Shown here: piece after piece, positions 12,422 through 23,307 of the stretch | Layout: every line of letters begins with the position of its first letter | Numbering within the stretch: the stretch's first letter is position 1 | NCBI GenBank assembly: GCA_033439685.1 | Contig: JAUEDM010000001.1 | Location: 806,001-870,000, forward strand | Direction: 5' to 3' | DNA: 64,000 nt | Origin: Apodospora peruviana | Lineage: Eukaryota; Ascomycota; Sordariomycetes; Sordariales; Lasiosphaeriaceae | Program-made: the position numbers and the translations under genes | The notes under the pieces: generated by a model | What the model saw: the letters and a program-made list of their open reading frames with translations, nothing else | Databases searched by the model: none | Told to the model about the DNA's origin: nothing

Positions 12422-13432
12422 GGGTAATCTGTTGTTGCTATATGTTTCGGTGCCTTGAGTTACGTGGACCCTCAATACCCGACTTTGATCCTAGAGACTG
12501 CCCTTACCGGCGACCTACCTACCTGCCATTTTAGACTATAGAGTGTCATTATTGGTACTAATATGGTAGGAAAAGAAAATCTTTCTTTCACCCCGAAATC
12601 CCGGTGTTACTTTAAGTCTATGTACGTACGTTAGTGTGTGTCTGTCGATATTGCCTCCATTCCTGATGTGGTGCTGCACATGATACAGATAGATGGGCGC
12701 CGGATGTCACGCAGCGAGTGCTAACATAAACGACATAAACGGACGTATTAAACCGGGTTCCCTGATTGGGAAATATATAAATACAAGGACACCAAAATCG
12801 TCTACTGTCATGTCGCTGTCGTATCATCGTGTACGTGAATCAGGACGAAGACAGAAATTTTATCAAAAGCATGCGCTGCCTGGTTGTGGATGTTTGTTGA
12901 ACAAGCAAGAAAGACATTGATGGCTGACTTGGACGGTGGTGATGACCTACCGGTAACCTCGAGTTGTTGGTACTTCTGGTACTGTAGTAACAGGCTGGCA
13001 GATTATACACATATTGGGTGTAGTGGGAATATGGAGTTTTAATACATGATTTCAAAACCAGAGGAACAAATACGTCACGCACTGCCTGGTCAAGTAGTTG
13101 AAATAAGAAAATCATCAAGCCAGGTAGTGAAAAAAGACATCGACGCGAATCAGAAAAAAAAGCCAGCCAGGATAATGATATAGGGAAAGCAGAACTGAAC
13201 ATAATATATTCAATGAATCCCAAAACAAAACGCTATCCTTCCTTGTTCATATGTTTTACTCCCTATTCCCAAATCCCCTCCCTCCCCTCCCCTATAATAA
13301 AAGTGAACAGGTAGGTAGTTAACCCGTAGTGCCAACCAACCAAGAAGCCTCCTATCATCCTATCACTAGAACACAAATCAAAAGACACCTTCCCATATGC
13401 ACGCACACATTAACATAGAGTAGTAGTCTGTC
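12422..13432. other. Intergenic, convergent 3' flanks
   Basis: About 1 kb between the stop of the small coiled-coil gene and the stop of the condensin subunit. AT-rich, with many stops in all frames. No gene seen; probably the two 3' UTRs. Confidence 0.7.
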
Positions 13433-16336
13433 TTAGTCCCCACCGCCGTCGGTAATAACAGCCGACCAGTCCTTTTTGATCACGAGCTCGGTCAACTCGG
13501 GCGTCTTGGTGATGACGAGCCCCTTGTCGTTGGCCAAGTGTAGCAGAGAAATAAAGCAGTAGCTGGTCGAGATGTCGTCCATCACGGACTTGGGGTAGAC
13601 GCGCTGCAGACCGTTTATGATATCGGTGAATTTCAGTGTCGGGTCGCGGTCCCTGCTGTCGTCTTCTTCTGCTGGTGTGGGCAGACGTGAATTGTTCGGG
13701 TCCTTTTTGTCATAATTAGCATCCAAAAGTAAATAAGGGCATGATATAAAAAAACAAACCTTATCAAGCTTCTCAAAGTCCATCCCCTTCCAAATCTCGT
13801 CCTTTAGTCTTCTGATGTCCACCTTCTTGGCCACCCGCGCGTACTGCACGTACTCGGGCCGCACCCTCCTGCTCTGCGTCACCAGCATCGTCCCGAACGC
13901 GAGGTCGGCCGGGTTAGTAACCGTTAGCCCACCAAACGCGCCCATCGTCATGCCGAGAGCTTCCGTCATACCCATACCGTTTCCACCACCAGACGGAGCG
14001 CCGCCCGGCCCGGGAGAGAAATGATCCCGCGCGTCAGCGAACTCGTCGATATCGTCGTCATCGTCCACCCCGCCAGCAAAAGGGAGGTCGCCGTCCTGGA
14101 AAAAGTTGGCATCGTAGTCACCCTGCGGGAGGACAGTATCCTCCCCGCCGGCGCCCGACTGGTCTTCATTCTGTACAGGCGCCTTTTGCGACGCCCAAAA
14201 CGCCTCGTCCATCTCGCCCTCGGGCACATCATTCTGATTATGCGTCTCGGGAGCATTAAACCCGAAACCACCCCTCAGCATGCGCCGGCGCTGACCCATG
14301 CGCGCCTTGGGCTTCAAAAACAAACTCAACAGCTGCCGGGAACTGAAATGCTTGTCGTCCGGCAGGAGATTTCTCGACTTGGACTTCCAGTCCTTCTTGG
14401 CCAGCGAGATGGCCGAGTTCGTCGACGCAGGCGTATAAATGACTTCCGCAATAGCCGGGTCCAGCCCTCCCAGAAAGTCAATCTCGAACGGCTGCTTCTC
14501 CTTGCGCTGCCGCGCCGGCTGGTCCGTCGGCTTGTTGACGTCCTTGATCTTGCGTATCCTCCAGTGCTCCGCGCTCGTCCAGTTCTTCTGAAGCGCTTGA
14601 TCAAAGTAACCCAAGATGTCCTCATGCACCTTGTCGGCCTTTTGGTTGTGCGTCATCGACACCAAAAAATCGCCATTCTCGTTGCCGAGCAGGTCAATCT
14701 CGCCGACGCCGTCTCCTTCCCCGCCGGCGGCACCGTCACCCAGGTCGAGACCGGCGTCAAAGACGCGCATCATCTGCGGCTCGAGGGCCGCTTCGCGCGC
14801 CCATGCCTCGCCGCCTTCGCCGAAATTGATATCCCCACCAAGATCAAACCCGCCCAGCCCGTCTTCGTCGTCAAACCCGAGCGGGTTCTCCTCGTCGATG
14901 AACATGCCAGACTTATTTCCGATGCCACCCGGCCCTGGCGTCTTTTCCTTCTCGTCACGCCAGTCCTCGGGCGCCCGGAGGAAAGGAATGTCCAGGGAAC
15001 CTGACGGGTCGCCGAGATCAAACGTTTTGAGCGACGGGCAAACATCCATCTCATCCAGACGGCCGAGGTCTGGAAAAAACCTGGAGCCAAGCGTCGCAAG
15101 ATCGATTTCGACGTCTTGGTCGTCGTCGTCCTCGACCTGCTGCGACTTCTCTGCCTCTGACTCAACTAGAGAAGCATCCATATCCACGTCCTCGTCATCG
15201 TCTCCATCGGCGACATCCCGTTGTTTTGTCTTTGGGGTCAAGTTGGCGGTATCGTTAGCGTCGTCACTGCTGTCAAAGACAATGCGGCCCTGGGAGTCGA
15301 TCATCAAGTGGTTGAGGAGAAGTCCTTTTGCGCCGCCTTCGTCAAAGTCTGCAGACGCTTTCTTGAAAAGGGGATCAACCGCAAACTCCAGTTCCAGCTT
15401 CTTCAGCTGTAACGACGCAAAAGAAGGAGCGAGGGTCGCTTCTGATGATCTCTGCGTCTATTACACCACCAAGGCCAGTCAGCATCACTCTTCAAATCCG
15501 TCCATCCGTATAACAAACAACATACCTTCTTCCTCGGCTTCTTCCGCACATTCCCATTCTCATCCACCTCCTCCTCTTCATCTTCCTCCTCGCCCTCCTC
15601 CCCATCCCTATTCTTCTTCTTGCTGTCGCGACTATCCGCCAAGCCCGTAAGCAGCCTATTCGTCTCGGTTGCAACACTGTCGACTCTGCTGGTATAGATC
15701 TTGACGCAGCCGTCGAGCGTGCAGCTAGCCTTCTGAAAATTGACGCCGTCGCCCTCCTTCAGCAGGGACATATCATGGAAATAGTCGATGAGCGCAAAGT
15801 TCCACGAGTTTGTCGCGTTGATCTTGTTGTCGGTCGCCATCTTCATCCACTCCTCAAAGTTGGCGAGAATCGGCACGCGCTTCATAGGCGTCACGGCCGC
15901 GCCGCCGACCACGAACCGGTCCTCGTCGTCCACCAGCATGTTTTCTTTCCCGCTCAATCTGCCCCCCGCAGCCCCGCGCGGTGTTCGCGGCCCGTTGGAG
16001 CTAGGTGACGACCCAACGTTCTCGAGGTCGCTGAGCGCGACGCTGCCAGACTTCCGTGCCGGGGTACCTGTCGCGGCGGCTTTCAGCTGGTTGATTTGCG
16101 CCTCGTGCAGCGCCTTGCGGCCGTGGGAGCGCCGGGCTTTCTCTTGCGCGTCATCGTTCAGCGGGATCCTGTTTTGTTGCAAAAATTTGGTTTAGAGACT
16201 TCCAGAAAGATGATGGACGCGACGACGACGCGACTCACTTAACGGGCGACTTGAAGGGTGATGAGGCGGCAGCGAGAGAGTTCGAGACGGTCCTGCTGCC
16301 GCTCCTGTGGTGCGGTGCTTGAGCTACTCGAGGCAT
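13433..16336 (-). CDS. BRN1: Condensin complex kleisin subunit (Brn1/Cnd2/CAP-H, Barren family)
   Basis: Kleisin subunit that bridges the SMC2-SMC4 heads in condensin, needed for mitotic chromosome compaction. Four exons: 16336-16239, 16168-15526, 15457-13760 and 13702-13433, total 902 residues with all junctions in frame. Barren-family marks visible include the N-terminal IPLNDDAQEKARR segment, the kleisin helix region around ANFEEWMKMATDNKINA and NSWNFALIDYFHDM (about residues 125-160), the LAPSFASLQLKKLELEFAVD motif, and the C-terminal winged-helix region ending in the SYCFISLLHLANDKGL stretch. Acidic runs interrupt the middle. Length fits the family. A MULE element lies about 270 bp upstream of the start codon and may sit in or next to its promoter. 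Confidence 0.95.
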
Positions 16337-16595
16337 TTTGAGAATTTGTCGCCTATCGTGTGTGGTGCCACTTTTGTGTCGTTGTGGTCGTCGTCGTTGT
16401 GGTGAAAGTAGGGATCTACAACCTTGACGATGTCGACAAAGTCCGAGTTTGGCGATTATTGTTTATTTACTTTCGGCCAGCTGCTGCAACCAATGGGTTT
16501 GCGCTAACTTCTGGTTGGGCCCAGGATGGGGCTTGTGCACGTCCAGATGGGGAGTGCGGGGGACAGGTTGCCAGCCAGACCATTACATAAGCATC

Positions 16596-16605
16596 CCCTC
16601 TTCGG
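16596..16605. repeat. Target-site duplication, left copy
   Basis: The 10-mer CCCTCTTCGG directly precedes the left inverted repeat and recurs exactly at the right end. One base may belong to the right repeat, so the duplication is 9 or 10 bp. That size is typical of Mutator-like elements. Confidence 0.8.
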
Positions 16606-16607
16606 CG

Positions 16608-16701
16608 GGGCCCAATAGGGCCACGGGTATCCGTGTCTGTAAAATTTCACGGGTACCCGTGCGCATTATGTAAGCCCGCTACCCCACACGACTGCAGTCG
16701 C
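16608..16701 (+). repeat. Left terminal inverted repeat of the MULE
   Basis: It matches the reverse complement of 17641-17712 from GGGCCCAATAGGGCC to the inner ACTGCAGTCGC end, except for a 26-bp extra segment and a few differences near the inner end. The extra segment creates a second copy of the 14-bp palindrome CACGGGTACCCGTG (16622-16635 with one mismatch, 16648-16661 perfect). Confidence 0.88.
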
Positions 16702-16804
16702 CCAATCCCTTTAGTTTCGCCAACAGTCGGCCATCGACAACGCGTCGCGATTTGACGCGTCTCACTCACTCACTTCTCTTTGGTCATTTAGCAATGCTCT
16801 GAGG

Positions 16805-17167
16805 ATGGGTGCCAATTTAATTGGGGGAATTGGCTCATTCCCGGACGATTGTCTCCCTCCTGAGGGCGATTACGAGTCTCGGGATGCCTTGATTAAGTCG
16901 ATCAACGCATGGGCGGCAGCACGCGGCTACGCCTTTGTAACGGGAAGGTCAACTAAGGAGAAAACAGGCAGGCAGACAGTCACATATACGTGCGATCGAG
17001 CCTGTTGTCCTCCTAGTGCCCTAAAAGACCGGCAGCGGAAGACTACCACCCGAGGAACTCATCATCGAAGATACACCCCCAGCCCGTACATCATCACCGC
17101 CTGGACCCCTGGCGCCTATACCACCGCCTTCGTTGCATCCACCTTCGGCTTCACTAGCGTACTATGA
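16805..17167 (+). pseudogene. FAR1-like N-terminal fragment of a MULE transposase
   Basis: The frame starts at ATG 16805 and carries the FAR1-like pattern YESRDALIKSINAWAAARGY, then GRQTVTYTCDRAC and RQRKTTTRGT, about residues 22-85. Zinc-binding Cys positions after CDRACCPP are followed by an abrupt change to unrelated sequence near 17055, where the other frame becomes protein-like. In intact elements this domain leads into a MULE transposase core, which is absent. It is a deletion remnant; whether it yields a DNA-binding peptide is unknown. Confidence 0.7.
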
Positions 17168-17524
17168 TCCACGGGCAATCTGCCAGAGATATGTCAAGGC
17201 AAGAGAAACCTGGTATAAAGCCCAACCCTATGGGAGCATCAAAACCAACCAAGAATACCGGAAGGCGATGGGCCTACCACTACGATACAGTAAAGCAAGT
17301 TACAAGTGGTGTCTTGACTATAAACAGATGACAAAGCAGTGTACCACTTCAACAGGCTCGAGGGACTGGACAAAGGAGGAGGTGATGGCCTATCTAGATT
17401 GGAGTAGAGCAAAGGACAGTCGGATTGAAGCTCAATCAGCTCAGGAGAAGATGAGCTATCTAACACTGGAGGAAGAGGTGTGGATGATATCTGGAAGAGG
17501 ATAGATAAGGATATCGAGGAGTAG
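17050..17524 (+). pseudogene. Accessory ORF remnant of the MULE, frameshifted
   Basis: From about 17050 a second frame reads as a Pro-rich stretch followed by LAYYDPRAICQRYV, SIKTNQEYRKAMGLPLRY and SRDWTKEEVMAYLDWSRA. This pattern is familiar from repeat-associated fungal proteins, though I cannot name it with certainty. The frame stops at 17504, but a one-base shift near 17478 continues into GVDDIWKRIDKDIEE and a stop at 17522-17524, which suggests a frameshift. No ATG opens this frame; it was probably joined to the transposase fragment by internal deletion. Confidence 0.6.
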
Positions 17525-17640
17525 GAGGCTGTATATTCAGTCGAGAACCTGGAAGAGGAATGCATTATAGTTAGTGTTTAGCATAGAGAATTCAAGGACT
17601 TAGCAACTGCAGTTGTTAGTTGGACTTGGAAGGGGGTTTT

Positions 17641-17712
17641 GCGACTGCAGACGTGTGAGGTGGGTAGCGGGCTTACATAATGCGCACGGGTACCCGTGGC
17701 CCTATTGGGCCC
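17641..17712 (-). repeat. Right terminal inverted repeat of the MULE
   Basis: A 72-bp inverted counterpart of 16608-16701. It contains a single copy of the palindrome CACGGGTACCCGTG (17685-17698) and ends with CTATTGGGCCC at 17712. Confidence 0.88.
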
Positions 17713-17721
17713 CCTCTTCGG
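17712..17721. repeat. Target-site duplication, right copy
   Basis: CCCTCTTCGG, identical to 16596-16605, directly after the right inverted repeat. Its first base overlaps the repeat end. Confidence 0.8.
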
Positions 17722-18923
17722 GCTTAAGAGGTCCAAAGGTGGCTTGTCGAAATCATCCCAATGACATTTAGGTCCAGTTGGATAAGGATTGTGAGCTATG
17801 GAACCGACATTTGCTGATACGTTATACGCTGATGCGAGCCAAAGAAAAACCTCCCTGCTAGGTCTTGCAGGTTGTGTGCAGCTGCCTCTAAACAAGGGCG
17901 TTTTTAAGTTTTGCCTTGCAGATACTGGCCTGGGAGGTTTTTCTTACCCATCATACGGGGTAAGCTACATACATGATTATGTTGTCTGTCAAGATGGAAC
18001 GGCTTGAATCTAGGTGATAGATGAGATGGATACTATCAACGGTACGGATTAGGGTTATTCGTACATGATAAGCTTCCTTCCTGCCAAGTATTAGATGGCA
18101 AAACGCTTGCGTGGTCTGACTAGACAAGGCAGGTATGGTACAAAATATCACTGTGACATCTTTCCCAAACTATCGGGTCATGGTCATATCAAAAGAGGAG
18201 GCCGCCCACCGGCCGCACAATGAATCCCACTGATCAATTTGCTCCAACACGAATGTGGTTTCTTCCATTGGAAACATGCCAACTTCAGTTACTTCACCTC
18301 CCATCATCTACCGTAGTGCCTGCAATGACGACGCTTGCTAGCGCCCGTTTTCAGACAACTGACTTACATACTTTCTGGACAGCGTTCTAGACTTCTGCAC
18401 CCGCTGCATGCCATCCACGAGCGCAGTGCTGCTGTACCGTAACTGCGCAGGAATATTGTACACATGTGGGTAGATACGCTTATTTTGCTCTGCTGATCAA
18501 GCTTGTTCCGACAACATCGAGCTGCCAAGTTCGATCCCAAAACCAGGAGCATTCATGATCCTCCGAGCCAAGACTTGTTCAGTGGCTTGCCGGCTCACCA
18601 TTCGTCAAAGGAGATGAGAATGGGAGGGGCGGGAATCAAGGATGAACCATCCACTTGGGGACCTCTGTGGTGTCCTGTTCCTGTTCTGGCCCTGGCACGC
18701 CCGCGCACTAGCCAACTGTCTTGCATGTTTCGCGATAAGACTCTGTGTGGTCACCTTTGCCGAATGATCTCATACCTACCGCCGCCGTGACCTTCCAACA
18801 TCTCAAACAAACAAACAAGAGCAATTCAAGTATATTCAAACCACATTTCGCGCGGCTGTCCGTCAGCTTCAAAAATTGCGCATTTTCCCCAACATGCCAT
18901 GAATCTAGAACGCCAGTCTCAGA
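17722..18923. other. Intergenic upstream of the exchanger gene
   Basis: 1.2 kb between the MULE and the exchanger start. Short frames only. It contains an isolated TTAGGGTTA at 18049-18057 and a run of CAAA near 18808-18822. Likely promoter and 5' UTR of the exchanger. Confidence 0.6.
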
Positions 18924-21900
18924 ATGCCGGCGTTTCGCTCAAAAAAGCGGGGTCGTTATAGCTCCCGACCATTTGTCGCGTCGACCTTGCTAATTGCCGC
19001 CATCGCCACATCGGCCCTCCTACTGCAGCGCACGACAGCTAACAGCGGCCACCAACGCCATGATGGGGCGCCGCTTACTTCCCGCGGGTTGAACAGGACA
19101 ACCGCGGTCGTCGACGCCGAGTGCCGTCTCGTGCACCAAGCCGAGGACCAGTGCGCATTTATCCTGGCCAACTGCGAAGACGACGAGGCCGGTCTGATCC
19201 ATTACCTCGCCTTCTACTACTGCACCCTGGGCAATGCGAAAACTGTCGCTTTCGTGATCTTGACCGTCTGGCTCGGCCTGCTGTTTACCACTATCGGCAT
19301 CGCCGCCAGCGACTTCTTCAGCATCAACCTCAGCACCATCGCGAGCGTTCTCGGCCTCAGCGAGAGCTTGGCCGGCGTGACCTTCCTTGCCTTCGGCAAC
19401 GGTTCTCCCGATGTCTTTAGCACCTTTGCCGCCATGGGCTCCAACAGCGGGAGCATGGCCGTCGGCGAGCTGCTGGGCGCCGCCGGATTCATCACCGCGG
19501 TCGTCGCAGGATCGATGGCGCTGGTGAGGGAATTCAAAGTCAGCAAGCGCACCTTTGTGCGCGACATCGTCTTCTTCATCGCCGCCATCAGCTTCACCAT
19601 GGTGTTCCTGGCCGACGGCGAGCTGCACCTCTGGGAATGCTGCGTCATGATTGGCTTCTACCTGTTTTATGTGATGGTCGTTGTGGGCTGGCACTGGTAC
19701 ACCGTACGCCAGCGTCGTCGGCGCCAAAAGGATGCTGCCGCTCGCGCCGACTTTTATGGCGCAACGGTGCGAGGAGTTGACGAGTTGGCGCCTTATCGGG
19801 ACGCCCCTGATGACGACGAAGCAGCTCCCGTGGGTGCTGGCCGCTCAAGAAGTGCGCCCGAAGCCGCCGACATCTCTGCTCTCGAACGCGGTCCCAGAAT
19901 TGAGGTGGATGGTCCTGCCGGACGGGACCAGGAACCGTCTGACGAGGATGATGAGGAACGCGACATCCATGTTGCCGCCGAGATGACGAGCAGCATGCGT
20001 GTCAACCGCCCTCGTTGGGGGCGGAGCAACACGACCATCACTCCCATCAGGCCGAGTTTGGTGGGTGTGTTGGAGTTTAGGTCTGTGTTGTCATCGCTGC
20101 AAAAGGCTAGAAATGTCCACATGGGGCCGGTCCCGGGACGTGGATATACAGACCACCACGGGCATCATCGATGGAACAGCTTGGAGCAGTCTACCTTCTC
20201 ATTTGGCGACGATAGCGAGCGAGGGCGTCCTCGTACCAACACGTCACCTGCGCACCCCGAGGCAGGTTTTACTAGGGAGCGAGCTCTGTCATCTGGAAAT
20301 GTTCCCTTGAATCTGAATCTTGACGGTTTTCCGCAGCCAGAAGAACCCGGGCCGACAGAAGATCGCCGGAATACTGGTCCGGGTACGCGGGGCAGCTCTT
20401 CCGCCCGCACTGCTGACGGGAAGCTTGCCCCGCCGGCTGTCCATCCCCAGCTTCAGATGCCGAGCCCGTCTCAGTTTCTTCAAATTAGGATTCCCTCCCC
20501 TGGCGGGAGCGGGCAATCGTCGCCTTCTCTGTCACCATTCCCGGGCTTGTCCGAATCTCCTACTGCTCTGACGCCAGCCCACCAGGACCAGCCGCGAAAC
20601 TTTTCGTTTCCGGTTCCTTCGGAGAGAAGACATTCGACAGTGGCCATTCCGGGACTTGAGGAGAGTGTAGACGAACACAAGCCGGTCAGCTGGTGGCCGT
20701 ATCAGGTTCTACCGCCGCCACATGTTCTGCTACAAACTATCTTTCCCACGCTTCAGGGGTGGAGAGGAAAAAGTTGGTGGGACAAATGCCTCAGTTTGAT
20801 CTCGGTGCCAAGTATTTTCCTCCTGGTCACGACCCTGCCGGTGGTAGAAAATGACAACAGCAATGATGACAATGACGAGGGCGGTGAGGGGGGTGATGGC
20901 ATCATTGTCGACCCTCCCGAATTAGGACAACCTGGCAACGTGGCTGTTCCTGTCGTCCAGACGACGGACGATGCTGCGGAGATAGAACATGAAACGGAGT
21001 GGCAGGAATACCGCCGGCGGACCAAGTCGGTCTCGACGTCAAGATCGCAGCTCAGCGCATCCCCTTCTCTACTTGATTTACGGGATGGCGGCGGCAGCCA
21101 AGCATCTGGTGGTACACCGCAACTCAGCAGACATCCGTCTATAAGCGTACATGCTCCGGATGAGCCAACGAGGAAACCAACTAACGACAGCAGCAGAAGC
21201 GAGGTGGATCACGAGACAACAACGACGTCTAATAATAACCAAGAGACCATTGGCTGGAACAGGTGGCTCGTCGTGTTGCAGCTGTTTACCGGTCCGCTGT
21301 TCGTGGTCTTTGTTATCTGGGCCAACATGTCCGAGGACCTGGAGCAGCCCGGGAGAGCGCTGGTGAGATTGGTGCTCTACGCGCTACTTTTCTCGGTCTG
21401 CCTGTTGGGAGTGCTGCTCCTGACGACGACGCCCGACAAGCGGCCCAAGTACTATTTCCTGATGTGCTTTTTGGGATTCGTGATCAGCGTGGCGTGGATC
21501 TCTACCATCGCGGGTGAGGTTGTGGGGGTTCTGAAAGCCTTTGGCGTGATTTTGGATATTTCGGAGGCTATTTTGGGATTGACCATCTTCGCGGTCGGAA
21601 ACTCGTTGGGCGATTTGGTTGCCGACGTTACTGTTGCTCGGCTGGGGTACCCCGTCATGGCATTGTAAGCCTCCCTCTTAAAGTCATAATGTTTTGAAGG
21701 ATTACTAATAAGAAGATGCAATGCAGAGCCGCATGTTTTGGCGGTCCAATGTTGAATATTCTACTTGGTGTCGGCGTCGGCGGCGCCTGGATGGGGATCT
21801 CGTCGGCGAGGGAAAAGCATCGCAAACACCCGAACCGACCGCTGCGCTATAAGCCGTACCGCATCCAGGTCGGCGGCACGCTGATGGTTTCTGCCATCAC

Positions 21901-22057
21901 GGTGCTGCTGACGCTGATCATTTTGCTGATCTGGGTGCCGTCCAACAAGTGGATCATGAGCCGCAAGATTGGCTGGGGGTTGATTGCCATTTGGTGTGTC
22001 GGCACGGTGGTGAATCTTGTTGTTGAGCTGACGGGGACTTGGTCGGATGTTTCGTGA
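18924..22057 (+). CDS. Na+/Ca2+ exchanger superfamily protein (NCLX/YDL206W-like)
   Basis: Cation/Ca2+ antiporter of an intracellular membrane. Two exons, 18924-21664 and 21727-22057, give 1023 residues, in frame across a 62-nt intron. The N-terminus is basic then hydrophobic (VASTLLIAAIATSALLL), a signal anchor or targeting segment. Alpha repeat 1 contains SESLAGVTFLAFGNGSPDVF (residues about 148-167). Alpha repeat 2 contains ILGLTIFAVGNSLGDLVADV and ends in CFGGPMLN after the intron. Each repeat lies within clusters of membrane helices. A hydrophilic loop of about 370 residues, Ser/Pro/Arg rich with acidic runs, separates the halves and probably carries regulatory sites. The GNGSPD/GNSLGD pair is the known cation-binding signature. 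The subcellular membrane (vacuole, ER or mitochondrion) cannot be decided from sequence alone. Confidence 0.93.
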
Positions 22058-23307
22058 CTGTATGACTGACGTGGGGATGGGCATGGATATAGGTTGTTGG
22101 GTAGATACCCCCTTCTTTTTAATAGGTATATACATAGGTACGGATGGATATATTAGGTGATTGAAGCCTTCCTTCCTTTTTGTGTGTATATTTATAGAGG
22201 AAGGTGCGACACCGAACGAGGAGGTATATATGGCAAAGCCTGGCAGAAGGGGACTAGCTACCTACCTACACTTACATTGGGTATATCGACAAATTATGAA
22301 TAAAGTAATGACTGAACAAATGACTTAAGCAAACAAGACCAGAGCGAGCGAGAAGAGGGAAAAAGGAGAGAGCGTGTGTATGGGGTACAATCAATCGATG
22401 ATGGTATAAATACATATTGTTGTTCTTCGGTTTTGTTGTACTTATCAGGGCTAAAAAACGCCGTCGTGTCTCTGAGCGGTGCCCGGCCAATGAAGCGGCT
22501 CGAGAGTACATTACAGCCAAGTCCCTACGGTCCCCCTGTGTTTGATACATAAAAGAGGTTATGTGAGAGCAGAAGCCAAAAAGGAGGTCGCATTCCATTC
22601 CCGCTTAGGGAATAGAAGCTGTGATGATAAGGATTGCGGTTTATGTGGATCGAACACATGACCTTCAGATTAAGGATTGAAGTGGACTTCAGTCTGACGC
22701 TCTCCCAACTGAGCTAAACCCGCTTATGTTTATTAAAGCTTCATATTGGGTATTTTGTTGTGGAGTTTGGTGTGTGGGTGAGGGTGGTGGTGGTGGGTAC
22801 GGACCTGGTTGGGGGTAGCTTTCATATTTCTGTCTGGTTTATATTATCCGTCCAAGAAAATCGACATGAAGTTACGTGACAGGCACAAATGTATTTTCAA
22901 TTGTCCAGACCACGGCCTGTCAAATACTGTACTAACATTTCAGATCCTGGCGGAATTGTAGCCTAGAACTTAAAAGATCCTTCATCTTGGACCAGACGCC
23001 AACAACAATGACAGAATGCACCGATTCAATCCAAATATCATGAAAAATAACAATAATTCGCTAGATTCACCCGCTATATACAGGCCAGCTTCGTATGGCT
23101 AGTTGGATGTAGTGGTGGTCCCGTTCCCTACCCCTATTCTGTTCTGCTCTGTCTGTTTTGTTTACCACCAGATACAACAACCACAACAACATTAACAAAC
23201 AACATCTGTAACTTTCCTTATTCCATCAAATCTCATACTACTACCAACCAACCTCAAACCCAATAAACTCAACCTCCCAACCCAACCCAGTTCATAGGTC
23301 CCCAATC
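22058..23307. other. Intergenic with one tRNA gene
   Basis: Between the exchanger stop and the dehydrogenase stop. Apart from the tRNA-Phe gene it is AT-rich 3' flanking DNA, including a tract of A/C-rich sequence at 23165-23300 next to the dehydrogenase 3' end. No protein gene seen. Confidence 0.7.
22635..22723 (-). tRNA. tRNA-Phe(GAA) with 16-nt intron
   Basis: Read on the minus strand: acceptor GCGGGTT, D-arm GCTCAGTTGGGAGAGC, anticodon stem TCAGA/TCTGA, anticodon GAA, T-arm with TTCGATC, 3' acceptor AAACCGC. The anticodon stem-loop closes only if a 16-nt intron is removed after position 37. The intron contains CTTCAAT, which can pair with the anticodon region as is usual for nuclear pre-tRNAs. 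Acceptor pair 5-68 is a G-A mismatch. The discriminator A is at 22635. Confidence 0.93.

Larger units (their letters stand above)
16606..17712 (+). mobile_element. Mutator-like (MULE) DNA transposon, internally deleted, non-autonomous
   Basis: An 1107-bp element bounded by long terminal inverted repeats and a 9-10 bp target duplication. Inside are a FAR1-type DNA-binding fragment (from 16805) and a second frameshifted ORF typical of fungal MULEs. There is no DDE catalytic domain, and the space between the two fragments is far too small for one, so it cannot encode its own transposase. The near-perfect repeats and intact duplication suggest a fairly recent insertion mobilised in trans. It lies between the condensin promoter and the exchanger gene. 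Confidence 0.85.

Noticed and set aside
14021..15650. Long plus-strand frames (327 and 344 codons) opposite the condensin gene
   Set aside because: They mirror the GC-rich third-position bias of the real minus-strand gene.
18049..18057. TTAGGGTTA, which on the minus strand reads as a 9-nt telomerase RNA template (TAACCCTAA)
   Set aside because: A given 9-mer is expected about 0.5 times by chance in a window of this size counting both strands. The downstream minus-strand sequence shows no U-rich pseudoknot-like segment, and the MULE and condensin gene leave little room for a 2-kb RNA.
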